Assembly (NCBI RefSeq): GCF_005233875.1
Contig: NZ_SZPZ01000001.1
Location: 806,001 to 870,000, forward strand
Origin: Kribbella jiaozuonensis
GTDB lineage: Bacteria > Actinomycetota > Actinomycetes > Propionibacteriales > Kribbellaceae
Direction of reading: 5' to 3'
DNA length: 64,000 nucleotides
In this document: positions 10,410 through 17,993 of the stretch, one piece after another
Layout of the letters: every line of letters begins with the position of its first letter
Position numbering within the stretch: the stretch's first letter is position 1
Notes under the pieces: generated by a model
Databases searched by the model: none
What the model was told of the DNA's origin: nothing
What the model saw: the letters and a program-made list of their open reading frames with translations, nothing else
Program-made: the position numbers and the translations under genes

Positions 10410-11669
10410 ATGAGCCAGACCGCCACCCACACGATCCGTGAAGGTGCCTTCGGCAACGGTACGCACCTGAGCTGTCGCGCCTGTGGGGCGAAGTCGCCGC
10501 TCGGTCCGTTCTACGCCTGTATGGAGTGCTTCGGTCCGCTCGAGGTCGGATACGAGTACCCGACGATCACCCGCGAGCAGATCGAGGCCGGACCCAAGAA
10601 CATCTGGCGCTACCAGCCGCTGCTGCCCGTCCCCGTCGACGTGGCCAGCTACCCGAACACCGAGCCCGGCTACACCCGGCTCATCGACGCGAAGAATCTC
10701 GCCCGCGAGCTCGGCCTCCGCAAGCTCTGGGTGAAGGACGACTCCGGCAACCCCACCCACTCCTTCAAGGACCGGGTGGTGGCCTCCGCGCTCAGCGCGA
10801 CCCGCGAGCTGGGCATGAAGGTCTTCGCCTGCCCCTCCACCGGCAACCTGGCCAACGCCGTCGCCGCGGCCGCCGCCCGGGCCGGCATCCGCTCGGTCGT
10901 GTTCATCCCGCACGACCTCGAGCGCCCGAAGGTGATCACCACCGCCGTGTACGGCGGGACGCTGGTCGCCGTCGAGGGCAACTACGACGACGTGAACAAG
11001 CTGGCCTCCGAGATCGCCGGCGAGGAGGAGGGCTGGGCGTTCGTCAACGTCAACGTCCGCCCGTACTACTCCGAAGGCTCCAAGACGCTGGCCTTCGAGA
11101 TCGCCGAGCAGCTGGGCTGGCGGCTGCCGGAGCAGATCGTGATCCCGGTCGCGTCCGGCTCGCAGCTGACCAAGATCGACAAGGGCTTCACCGAACTCGG
11201 CAAGCTCGGCCTGGTCGACGCCACCGACTACAAGGTGTACGGCGCGCAGGCGACCGGCTGCTCCCCGGTCTCACAGGCGTTCCGCGACGGGTACGACGTG
11301 GTCAAGCCGGTCAAGCCGGACACGATCGCGAAGTCGCTGGCGATCGGTAACCCGGCGGACGGGCCGTACGTGCTGGACGTCGCCCGCCGTACCGGCGGCG
11401 CCATCGAGGACGTCAGCGACGAAGAGGTCATCGAGGGCATCCAGCTGCTGGCCCGGACCGAGGGCGTCTTCGCCGAGACCGCCGGTGGCGTGACCGTCGC
11501 AACGCTGAAGAAGCTGATCGCGACCGGGCAGCTCGACCCCGAGGCCGAGACCGTGATCATCAACTCCGGCGACGGGCTGAAGACGCTCGACGCCGTGGCC
11601 GACCGGGTCGGCCCCAAGGTGACCATCCCCGCGTCGTACGACGCCTTCGTGAAGGCAGGCCTGCAGTGA
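10410..11669 (+). CDS. thrC: Threonine synthase-like PLP enzyme (SAM-riboswitch controlled)
   Basis: A 419-residue fold-type-II PLP enzyme by homology annotated as threonine synthase (O-phosphohomoserine to threonine). An N-terminal zinc-ribbon-like element has CRAC and CMEC cysteine pairs (~residues 23-43). The PLP lysine is in NPTHSFKDRVV, followed by the phosphate-binding STGNLANAVAA. A 4-bp overlap joins it to a ThiS/MoaD-like sulfur carrier, and both lie under a SAM-I riboswitch. That context fits methionine or homocysteine formation better than threonine formation: the enzyme may use a carrier thiocarboxylate as sulfur donor on O-phosphohomoserine, like CysM with CysO for cysteine. The PLP family is certain; the reaction is open. 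Confidence 0.88.
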   Translation: MSQTATHTIREGAFGNGTHLSCRACGAKSPLGPFYACMECFGPLEVGYEYPTITREQIEAGPKNIWRYQPLLPVPVDVASYPNTEPGYTRLIDAKNLARELGLRKLWVKDDSGNPTHSFKDRVVASALSATRELGMKVFACPSTGNLANAVAAAAARAGIRSVVFIPHDLERPKVITTAVYGGTLVAVEGNYDDVNKLASEIAGEEEGWAFVNVNVRPYYSEGSKTLAFEIAEQLGWRLPEQIVIPVASGSQLTKIDKGFTELGKLGLVDATDYKVYGAQATGCSPVSQAFRDGYDVVKPVKPDTIAKSLAIGNPADGPYVLDVARRTGGAIEDVSDEEVIEGIQLLARTEGVFAETAGGVTVATLKKLIATGQLDPEAETVIINSGDGLKTLDAVADRVGPKVTIPASYDAFVKAGLQ

Positions 11670-11941
11670 CTGTGAGCGTTCGGGTTCCGACCATCCTGCG
11701 TCCGTACACGCAGGGCGTGTCCGAGGTCTCCGCGGAGGGCTCGACGCTGACCGAGGTGCTCGACTCGCTGGACGCGTCGTACCCCGGCATCAAGGGCCGC
11801 GTCCTGGACGAGGCGGGCGAGCTGCGCCGGTTCGTGAACGTGTACGTCGACGATGACGACGTACGCTTCGCCGACGGCCTCCAGACTGCAATCAAGGACG
11901 GCGGCCAGGTCTCGATCATCCCGGCGGTCGCCGGCGGCTGA
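11666..11941 (+). CDS. ThiS/MoaD-family sulfur-carrier protein
   Basis: A 91-residue ubiquitin-like protein ending in the diglycine GG needed for adenylation and thiocarboxylation by a MoeB/ThiF-type enzyme. The beta-grasp pattern is visible: VSVRVPTILRPYT, then VLDSLDASYPGIKGRVLD, FVNVYVDDDDVRF, and a final VSIIPAVAGG. It begins at GTG 11666, overlapping the ThrC-like stop by four bases. The resemblance to CysO suggests it hands sulfur to the PLP enzyme. No activating enzyme or JAMM protease is in this window, so those would have to be encoded elsewhere. Confidence 0.9.
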   Translation: MTVSVRVPTILRPYTQGVSEVSAEGSTLTEVLDSLDASYPGIKGRVLDEAGELRRFVNVYVDDDDVRFADGLQTAIKDGGQVSIIPAVAGG

Positions 11942-11987
11942 GCTTTCCGGTCGCCGTTCGTCCGGAATCGGCGCTAGCGTCACCCAC

Positions 11988-12368
11988 ATGGCGACGAACT
12001 GGACGATCGGCGCGGATGCGGCCGACCCGCAGCGGCTGGCGGAGTTCTGGGCAGCTGCGCTGGATTATGTGCAGGAGCCCGGGTACGAGGATCCGGAGGG
12101 AGCCTCGATCGTGGACCCCGACGATGTCGGGCCGGCGATCGGGTTCCTCCGGGTGCCCGAGCCCAAGACCTCGAAGAACCGGTTCCACATCGACATCCGG
12201 GTGGCAGGCCCGACCCGCGACGACGTGACGGCCGAGCGCATGCGCACCAAGGCTTCGGAGCTCGTGGGTCTCGGCGCGACCCAGGTCCGCGAGGAGTTCT
12301 ACGGCCCCGACGTACTCGGCCATATCGTGATGCTCGATCCCGAGGGCAACGAGTTCTGCGTGGGCTGA
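11988..12368 (+). CDS. VOC/glyoxalase-like domain protein
   Basis: A 126-residue protein with the vicinal-oxygen-chelate fold pattern common in actinobacteria (Glyoxalase_6-like): WTIGADAADPQRLAEFWAAAL at the N terminus, FRVPEPK-type beta strand, NRFHIDIRV mid-protein and a final VMLDPEGNEFCVG. The candidate metal ligands are the His of FHIDI and the Glu of the last NEF. The substrate is unknown. The start is at ATG 11988; the upstream in-frame extension overlaps the sulfur-carrier gene and has no family character. Confidence 0.85.
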   Translation: MATNWTIGADAADPQRLAEFWAAALDYVQEPGYEDPEGASIVDPDDVGPAIGFLRVPEPKTSKNRFHIDIRVAGPTRDDVTAERMRTKASELVGLGATQVREEFYGPDVLGHIVMLDPEGNEFCVG

Positions 12369-12381
12369 CTACGATGCCTTG

Positions 12382-13380
12382 GTGCGCGCTGTCGTGATCG
12401 AGGAGTACGGCGTTCTGCCCGTCGTACGAGAGGTTCCGCGGCCCGAGCCGGCGGAGGGTGCGGTCGTCCTGAAGGTCGAGGCGACCGGGCTGTGCCGCAG
12501 CGACTGGCACGGGTGGATGGGGCACGACGCCGACATCGTCCTGCCGCATGTGCCCGGCCACGAGTTGGCCGGGACGATCGCGGAGGTGGGCGCCGGGGTA
12601 ACGGGCTGGCAGGTCGGCGATCGCGTCACGACGCCGTTCATCTGCGCGTGCGGCGTCTGCGAGCAGTGCCTGGAAGGCAACCAACAGGTCTGCCCGAACC
12701 AGCTCCAACCCGGCTTCAACTACTGGGGCTCCTTCGCCGAGTACGTCGCGGTCCCCTACGCCTCCGTCAACCTCGTCCGCCTCCCCGACGACATGGCCTT
12801 CACCACCGCCGCCGGCCTCGGCTGCCGCTTCGCCACCGCCTTCCGCGCCGTCCACCAGATCGCCAAGGTCCGCCCCGGCGAACGCGTAGCCATCTTCGGC
12901 TGCGGCGGCGTAGGCCTCTCCGCAGTCATGATCGCCGCCGAGCTCGGCGCCGAGGTCATCGCCATCGACACAAACCCTGAGGCTCTGAAGCTGGCAGCTC
13001 AGTACGGCGCGGCGCACACGACGTCGACGGTCCCGGACTTTGGTGGAGTGCGTGTCACCATCGACGCCCTGGGGTCGAACGAGATCGTCCAGCAGGCTCT
13101 CCGGCTCCTGCGTCCGCGCGGACGGCATGTCCAGATCGGTCTGCTCCCGTCCGGCGTTTCTCTGGATGTCGGTCGCCTCATCGGGCAGGAACTGTCGTGG
13201 CTGGGCAGCCACGGCATGCCGGCCCACGCTTATCCGGAGATGCTCGAATTGGTTGCTGCAGGCAAGCTAAGCCCGTCGAGCCTGATCACTCGCACGATCA
13301 CCCTCGACGAAACCCCCGCCGCACTGGCAGCACTCTCCGACGGCACACCTGCCGGCGTGACGGTCATCCAACCGAACTGA
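12382..13380 (+). CDS. Zinc-dependent alcohol dehydrogenase (MDR family)
   Basis: A 332-residue medium-chain dehydrogenase. Catalytic zinc ligands are recognisable in GLCRSDWHGW (Cys), PHVPGHELAG (His-Glu), and the structural-zinc cysteines in CACGVCEQCLEGNQQVC. The NAD(P) site is IFGCGGVGLSAVMIAAELGAEVIAID. Start GTG 12382 follows the preceding gene by 13 bp; TTG 12379 is a one-codon longer alternative. A patch of roughly 300 bp (12680-12980) uses almost only C-ending codons, unlike the G-rich flanks. The 3' end meets the convergent regulator gene with a 3-bp gap. Confidence 0.92.
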   Translation: MRAVVIEEYGVLPVVREVPRPEPAEGAVVLKVEATGLCRSDWHGWMGHDADIVLPHVPGHELAGTIAEVGAGVTGWQVGDRVTTPFICACGVCEQCLEGNQQVCPNQLQPGFNYWGSFAEYVAVPYASVNLVRLPDDMAFTTAAGLGCRFATAFRAVHQIAKVRPGERVAIFGCGGVGLSAVMIAAELGAEVIAIDTNPEALKLAAQYGAAHTTSTVPDFGGVRVTIDALGSNEIVQQALRLLRPRGRHVQIGLLPSGVSLDVGRLIGQELSWLGSHGMPAHAYPEMLELVAAGKLSPSSLITRTITLDETPAALAALSDGTPAGVTVIQPN

Positions 13381-13383
13381 GTG

Positions 13384-14607
13384 CTACAAGCGGATCAGGT
13401 AGACCGTCGGTGGGCGGCCGGTGCGGCCGTGTTGTTGGGTGCCGGTGGGGGCGGCCAGGCCGGCTCGTTCGAGGCGTTTGAGGACTCGGCGGGCGGTGCG
13501 GAGTTGGACGGCGAGGTGGTCGGCTACGTCTTGGGTGGTGAGGCCGTCGGGGAGGGTGGCGGTGAGTTCGCGCATGCGGGCGAGGGTTTGGGTGTTGAGG
13601 CCTACCCGGCGGGCGAGTAGGGGGAGGCTTTCGGTGCCGCGGGCGGTGGTCGGCTGTTCGCCGCTCGGTTCGATGACGATCTCGACGTCGTCGGACATCG
13701 AGACAACGCCGGCGACCGATCCGATCGATGCGGCACGGCTGACGGCTCGGCGGGCCAGGGCCTCGGCTTCAGCGGCAGTGCGGCCGACGCCGAAGCCGAC
13801 GTACGCCGTGGTGTGCCTAGCTGCAAGGTGATCGAGTAGAGGCATCCGGGAGAACTGCTCGGTCGCCTGCTCCAGCAGCCCGCGTGTGGTGACGACCAGA
13901 TGCCGGCCGTCGGGGAGAGCGGCCAGGCTGCCGCCCAGCGTGATGAGGTCGGCGGCGAGGGCGTCGTCCGGTTCTGGTAGATCGATCACCCCAAGCGCGA
14001 CCTGCGCATCGCCGACGTGCTGGCCGGTCGTCGTCAGCACCAAAGCCTGCAAAGTAGAGCGGATCGAGTAGCGCGACGGTGCGAGCCGCACAGACGGCAT
14101 CTCGTTCTCGATCAGGTGGAATGCCGAACCCAGGCAGCTGATCGCGACCTTTGTGTCGTGCTTCTCGCGTGCGGTCCGGTGGAACTCGACGATGTCGTCC
14201 GACGTCAGCCCGGGCCGGTACGGCAGCACGTGGATGTGCTCCGTCGGCAGCTTCGCCTCGATCAGCGTTTCGATCACCTCGGACCGCCGCAGCGTGTCGA
14301 TCGAGAACTGCGTGACGTTGTGCCCGAGCCGCAGCAGCTCGACCAGCGCCCGCAGCAGCGTCGCGCCGTCGTACGAGACGTACATCGCCGGTCGGTCGAT
14401 CACCCCGGCCTCGGTGGCGATCGTGTACGGGACGACGCCGGTGAACAGGAACGCGTCGACGTCGGAATGCGCCTGCTCGACCAGCTCGACCGCTTCGGTC
14501 TCGTGCCGGTAGGCCAGCGGGAGGAGGGCAGTCCCGCTCGGTGCGCCGACGGCGGTCACGCGCTGGACCAGATCCTCCGGTCCGACCACGCCGACCGTGA
14601 GCGCCAT
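13384..14607 (-). CDS. Putative transcriptional regulator, unusual architecture (C-terminal winged HTH)
   Basis: A ~407-residue protein (start ATG 14607; ATG/GTG 14676 gives a 23-residue atypical extension). N-terminal ~220 residues form an alpha/beta region starting MALTVGVVGPEDL, resembling a ligand-binding lobe. Around residues 265-310 AYVGFGVGRTAAEAEALARRA resembles the GGDEF/PucR-like module of CdaR-type regulators. The last ~65 residues (LTTQDVADHLAVQLRTARRVLKRLERAG, written here in parts: LTTQDVADHL and RTARRVLKRLERAG) form a winged helix-turn-helix. It neighbours enzymes and transporters that share a palindrome with its own upstream region, so it is the likely DNA-binding protein. I do not recognise a named family. 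Confidence 0.7.
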   Translation of the reverse strand: MALTVGVVGPEDLVQRVTAVGAPSGTALLPLAYRHETEAVELVEQAHSDVDAFLFTGVVPYTIATEAGVIDRPAMYVSYDGATLLRALVELLRLGHNVTQFSIDTLRRSEVIETLIEAKLPTEHIHVLPYRPGLTSDDIVEFHRTAREKHDTKVAISCLGSAFHLIENEMPSVRLAPSRYSIRSTLQALVLTTTGQHVGDAQVALGVIDLPEPDDALAADLITLGGSLAALPDGRHLVVTTRGLLEQATEQFSRMPLLDHLAARHTTAYVGFGVGRTAAEAEALARRAVSRAASIGSVAGVVSMSDDVEIVIEPSGEQPTTARGTESLPLLARRVGLNTQTLARMRELTATLPDGLTTQDVADHLAVQLRTARRVLKRLERAGLAAPTGTQQHGRTGRPPTVYLIRL

Positions 14608-14732
14608 CAGGACACCGGCCCCGAAGCTGAGCTGATCCGCACGGCATCCTCCGACGACTTCTGGTCTGGCCCTCAACTCGCAGAATAGCGCAGCAGAGCC
14701 CCGGGCCCTTGACGTTCAGGTCTAGCTCTCTT

Positions 14733-14754
14733 AGTTTCGGTCAAGACCACAATT
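14733..14754. promoter_or_regulatory. Regulon operator, copy 1 (upstream of the regulator)
   Basis: The left half TTTCGGTC and centre AAGACC match the 16965 copy closely; the right half is degenerate (ACAATT). It lies 126 bp before the chosen start of the regulator at 13384-14607 and probably mediates autoregulation. It is the weakest palindrome of the four. Confidence 0.55.
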
Positions 14755-14833
14755 GCCGCCACCCCCTGAGGCGGCCCGCGACGGCGGCGGTGTGGTGGAG
14801 CGAAGGAGGGAGCGCGCCACCCCACTGCCCGTG

Positions 14834-15784
14834 CTAGGCGTGGAGCTCCTCGAGGCAGCGGACCACCAGGTCGCGTTCGCCCGGCGGCAGGTCAGGACCG
14901 TAGGGATCGTGCGCCGCCTCGGCCGGCACCAGGCCCTCCCATTCGGCTGCCCACAGCATCCGCTGCACGTACCCCTCGATCGGTGCGTAGAACGTCGCCG
15001 CCGCGAACCGGTCCAGCCGGTCCGACGCGGTCAGGAACCCGGAGTGGTCGCCGGCAATCCATGCACGCAGTACGGCGGTCGACAGCTCCACCTGCGCCGA
15101 CGCGATCCCGACGAGCGCCGTGTCGGCGCCCCACATGAACGACGGCCCGTACATGCGGTCCTCGCCGGTGATCAGCAGCTTGCCGCTGCCACGCCCGGCC
15201 CAGATCGCGTCCTGGCAGCCGATGGCCCGGTCCAGCGTCGCCGTCTTCACTCCGAGCATGGACGGCAGTGACAGCAGGTCCTTGATCAGCGAAGGCGAGT
15301 ACGGGTACCCGCCGGCCTCACCGTGCAGGTAGAACCCGACGAGCGGCAGCCCGCTCTCCGCGGCCACCCGCTCGTGCAACGCCACCGCCTGCGCATCCCC
15401 GTCCGGCAGGTCGCCGAGCGCCGCCAGCGGATAGACCATCACCGCATCCGCTCCACCCGCTGCAGCGGCCAGCGCCATCTCCACCGTCGCATTGGCCGCC
15501 TCCTGCAGCCCGGACACCTCAGCAGAGCGAGGTACGCCGACACCCGCCACGATCGGTACGTCGGTGGCCTGCCGCCACGTCTCCAGCACCTTGGCGCGGT
15601 CGCCGGGCGACAGGTACAGCCCGCGCCCGGTGTGCGCCCACACCGCGATCCCGCCGACGGACTGGGTCGTCAGCGCACCGGCGTACGCGGTGAGAGCGTC
15701 GTACGCGACGACACCGTCGGAGTCCATCGGTGTGACCACAGCGGGAAGCAGTGTGCCGCGCAGTCGCTCTACGAGTGGGTGCAT
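14834..15784 (-). CDS. Dihydrodipicolinate synthase/N-acetylneuraminate lyase-family aldolase
   Basis: A 316-residue TIM-barrel class I aldolase or lyase. N-terminal GTLLPAVVTPMDSDG is typical. The Schiff-base lysine is in LGVKTATLD (~residue 170) and the helper Tyr in LVGFYLHG. The start at ATG 15784 is preceded by AGAGGTCTC; longer in-frame readings belong to a shadow of the next gene. It is 20 bp downstream of the enolase-superfamily gene and surely co-transcribed from the operator at 16965. Keto-acid sugar aldolase, or a deaminating member such as pyrroline-hydroxycarboxylate deaminase, are both possible. True lysine-pathway DapA is unlikely in this context. Confidence 0.88.
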   Translation of the reverse strand: MHPLVERLRGTLLPAVVTPMDSDGVVAYDALTAYAGALTTQSVGGIAVWAHTGRGLYLSPGDRAKVLETWRQATDVPIVAGVGVPRSAEVSGLQEAANATVEMALAAAAGGADAVMVYPLAALGDLPDGDAQAVALHERVAAESGLPLVGFYLHGEAGGYPYSPSLIKDLLSLPSMLGVKTATLDRAIGCQDAIWAGRGSGKLLITGEDRMYGPSFMWGADTALVGIASAQVELSTAVLRAWIAGDHSGFLTASDRLDRFAAATFYAPIEGYVQRMLWAAEWEGLVPAEAAHDPYGPDLPPGERDLVVRCLEELHA

Positions 15785-15804
15785 CAGAGACCTCTCAGAC
15801 AGCG

Positions 15805-16929
15805 TCAGACGGAGTGCCCGAGACCGGGCCCCTGCGGTACGTCGATCCAGCCGTCGCAGTCGGCGAACACACTCGGCGCCAGCGGGTCCTCGGTGACCAT
15901 CAGCGGCCCCACCAGGTCGGCCGCGACGGTCGCACCGGGCACGGCGGCGGCCAGGTGTACGGCGGCCAGCGTGGCCACGCCCAGCTCCGGCATCGAGCCT
16001 ACCTTCACCGCCAGCCCGGCAGCCTCGGCCACGTTGGCGATCTGCAGCGCACGGTGGAGTCCGCCGACCTTGAGGATCTTGATGTTGAGTACGTCGGCCG
16101 CACCGCGCCGTGCGATCTCCATGGCGTCGTGCAGCGAGTGCATGCTCTCGTCGACCATCACGCGTACGTCGAGGCGCTCGCGCAGCCGCACCAGCCCGGC
16201 CAGGTCCCAGCGGGGCAGTGGCTGCTCCAGCAGGGTCAGACCGGCGGCGCTCATCTTCGCCAGGTACGGGAGGGCTGTGGTCGCGTCGTACCCCTCGTTG
16301 GCGTCCAGGCACAGCTCGGCGTCGTCGGGGATCGCAGCGCGGACGGCGCGGATCAGCTCGAGATCCTTGGCCGGGTCCTGGCCGCCCTTGACCTTCAGGT
16401 GCATGAACCCGCGATCGGCGTACTCCGCTGCCTCCGCAGCCATCTCGTCGAGCGTGCCGAGGCCGACGACCCACGTGGTCTGGACGCGGTCGCGGACGCT
16501 GCCGCCGAGGATGGTGTGCACCGGCCAGCCGCTCAGGCGACCGGCCAGGTCGTACAGCGCGATGTCGAGGCCCGACTTGGCGACCTGCTGACCACGCAGT
16601 ACGGCGTCCATCACCACGTGCGCACCGGCCCGGTCGAGCGGATCGCGACCGACCAGCGCCGGGGCGAGGTGTTCCTCGATCGCGGCCTGTACGCCGGCCA
16701 GCGTCTCACCGGTGTACGCCGTCATCGGTGACGTCTCGCCGATCCCGACGGCCCCGTCGGCGGTGTGGACCTCGACGACCAGGCTGATGAGCTCGGTGCT
16801 GATCCCGCTGCTGATCTGGAACGGACGGCGGTACGGCGCGCTGACCACGCGGGTCTTGATCGCGCTGATCGGCCCGGACGCCGCCGATGCCCCGTCCGGC
16901 AACCCCGCCGGTTGTGCTGCAAGACTCAT
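15805..16929 (-). CDS. Enolase-superfamily enzyme (MLE subgroup: epimerase/cycloisomerase/dehydratase)
   Basis: A 374-residue member of the mandelate racemase/muconate lactonizing enzyme superfamily. The KxK base pair is seen in HLKVKGG (~residue 178), metal ligands in LDANEGYD, EQPLP and VDESMHS, and the opposite lysine in IKILKVGG, which places it in the MLE subgroup. Members include dipeptide epimerases, N-succinylamino acid racemases and hydroxyproline-type dehydratases. It is the first gene of the operator-controlled pair with the aldolase, with RBS AGGAG before ATG 16929. The likely job is an early racemisation or dehydration step before aldol cleavage, but the substrate is unknown. Confidence 0.88.
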   Translation of the reverse strand: MSLAAQPAGLPDGASAASGPISAIKTRVVSAPYRRPFQISSGISTELISLVVEVHTADGAVGIGETSPMTAYTGETLAGVQAAIEEHLAPALVGRDPLDRAGAHVVMDAVLRGQQVAKSGLDIALYDLAGRLSGWPVHTILGGSVRDRVQTTWVVGLGTLDEMAAEAAEYADRGFMHLKVKGGQDPAKDLELIRAVRAAIPDDAELCLDANEGYDATTALPYLAKMSAAGLTLLEQPLPRWDLAGLVRLRERLDVRVMVDESMHSLHDAMEIARRGAADVLNIKILKVGGLHRALQIANVAEAAGLAVKVGSMPELGVATLAAVHLAAAVPGATVAADLVGPLMVTEDPLAPSVFADCDGWIDVPQGPGLGHSV

Positions 16930-16964
16930 AACCGGCTCCTAGGGTCGCAATCTGAGCGGAAAGC

Positions 16965-16986
16965 ATTTACGGTCAAGACCGTAAAT
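16965..16986. promoter_or_regulatory. Regulon operator, copy 2 (perfect palindrome, divergent promoter)
   Basis: ATTTACGGTC and GACCGTAAAT form a perfect 10-2-10 inverted repeat. On the minus strand the centre supplies a TTGACC -35-like hexamer, so binding should block transcription of the enolase-superfamily/aldolase pair. It lies 36 bp before that start and 38 bp before the luciferase-like gene on the plus strand. It is the clearest of four similar sites. Confidence 0.85.
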
Positions 16987-17024
16987 ACCCTGAGCGCTCT
17001 CTGTCAACGGAAGGTGGCACCCCG

Positions 17025-17993
17025 ATGCGGCTGGGTCTCTATCTGAACCTCTACGGCACCCCGGACGAGCGGCCCCGGTTGGCCGACGCGGTCGAGCAGG
17101 CGAAGCTCGCCGAGCAGGCCGGGTTCGAGTGGGTCGTGCTCGGCGAACGGCACCTGCACCGGCCCGGGTACCACGAGATCCTCACCTCGATGACGTGGCT
17201 GGCCGCGCACACCTCCCGGATCGGGATCGCGACGGCGGGGATCGTGGCGCCGTTGTACGACCCCGTCGTACTCGCGGAGACGCTGGCGCATATCGACGTA
17301 CTGTCCGGTGGGCGGCTGACGGCGGGGTTCGTGCTCGGGTACCGGCCGGAGGAGTTCGCGCTGTACGGCGTGACGCAGTCCGAGCGGGTCGCGCGGTTCG
17401 AGGAGGGGCTGGAGATCCTCACGCGGCTGTGGACGTCGGACGAGGTCACGTACGACGGGAAGTTCACGAGCATCCAGGACGCGTACCTGTCGCCGCGCCC
17501 GGTGCAGTCGCCGCGGCCGCGGATCTGGAACGGCGGGCGGGTGTCGGCGGTGCTGGAGCGCACCGCCCGGATGTGCGACGGCTGGACGACGTCGTTCAAC
17601 GAGCTGGACGCGGACCTGCCGGCGAAAATCGCGGAGTACCTGTCGTATCGCCGCGGCGAGGGGACGCTGGGGCAGGAGGTCATCCTGTGCCGGGAGGGGT
17701 ACTGCGCTCCCACGTCGCAGGACGCCCGCGCGGCGTTGGAGGAGCCGCTGCGGGACCTGTACGACGCCTACACCGGGTGGAAACGGACGTCGACGGATGT
17801 CAGCCGGTACACGCAGGGCTGGGACGACATCGTCGACCGCAGCGTGATCGGCTCGCGCGCCGAGTGCGCTGAACGGCTGGCGCACTACGAGGAGATGGGC
17901 GCCGACGGCATCGTCCTGCGCATCCAGCCGCCGGGTATGTCGCAGGCAGACGCGCTACGAGCCATCGAGGCCTTTGGGGCCGTCGTTGCTTGA
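17025..17993 (+). CDS. LLM-class (luciferase-like) flavin or F420-dependent oxidoreductase
   Basis: A 322-residue TIM-barrel monooxygenase or reductase. N-terminal LYLNLYGTPDERPRL, the conserved WVVLGERH segment, IGIATAGIVAPLYDPV and LSGGRLTAGFVLGYRPEEF follow the bacterial luciferase family. The start ATG 17025 has GGAAGGTGG upstream. Its promoter region shares the perfect operator at 16965 with the divergent epimerase gene, so co-regulation is likely. The flavin (FMN or F420) and substrate are not determined. The last 39 bp overlap convergently with the AI-2E transporter gene. Confidence 0.9.
   Translation: MRLGLYLNLYGTPDERPRLADAVEQAKLAEQAGFEWVVLGERHLHRPGYHEILTSMTWLAAHTSRIGIATAGIVAPLYDPVVLAETLAHIDVLSGGRLTAGFVLGYRPEEFALYGVTQSERVARFEEGLEILTRLWTSDEVTYDGKFTSIQDAYLSPRPVQSPRPRIWNGGRVSAVLERTARMCDGWTTSFNELDADLPAKIAEYLSYRRGEGTLGQEVILCREGYCAPTSQDARAALEEPLRDLYDAYTGWKRTSTDVSRYTQGWDDIVDRSVIGSRAECAERLAHYEEMGADGIVLRIQPPGMSQADALRAIEAFGAVVA

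Noticed and set aside
11980..13227. A 415-codon minus-strand frame opposite the VOC and dehydrogenase genes
   Set aside because: The plus-strand genes carry clear catalytic motifs; this frame has none.
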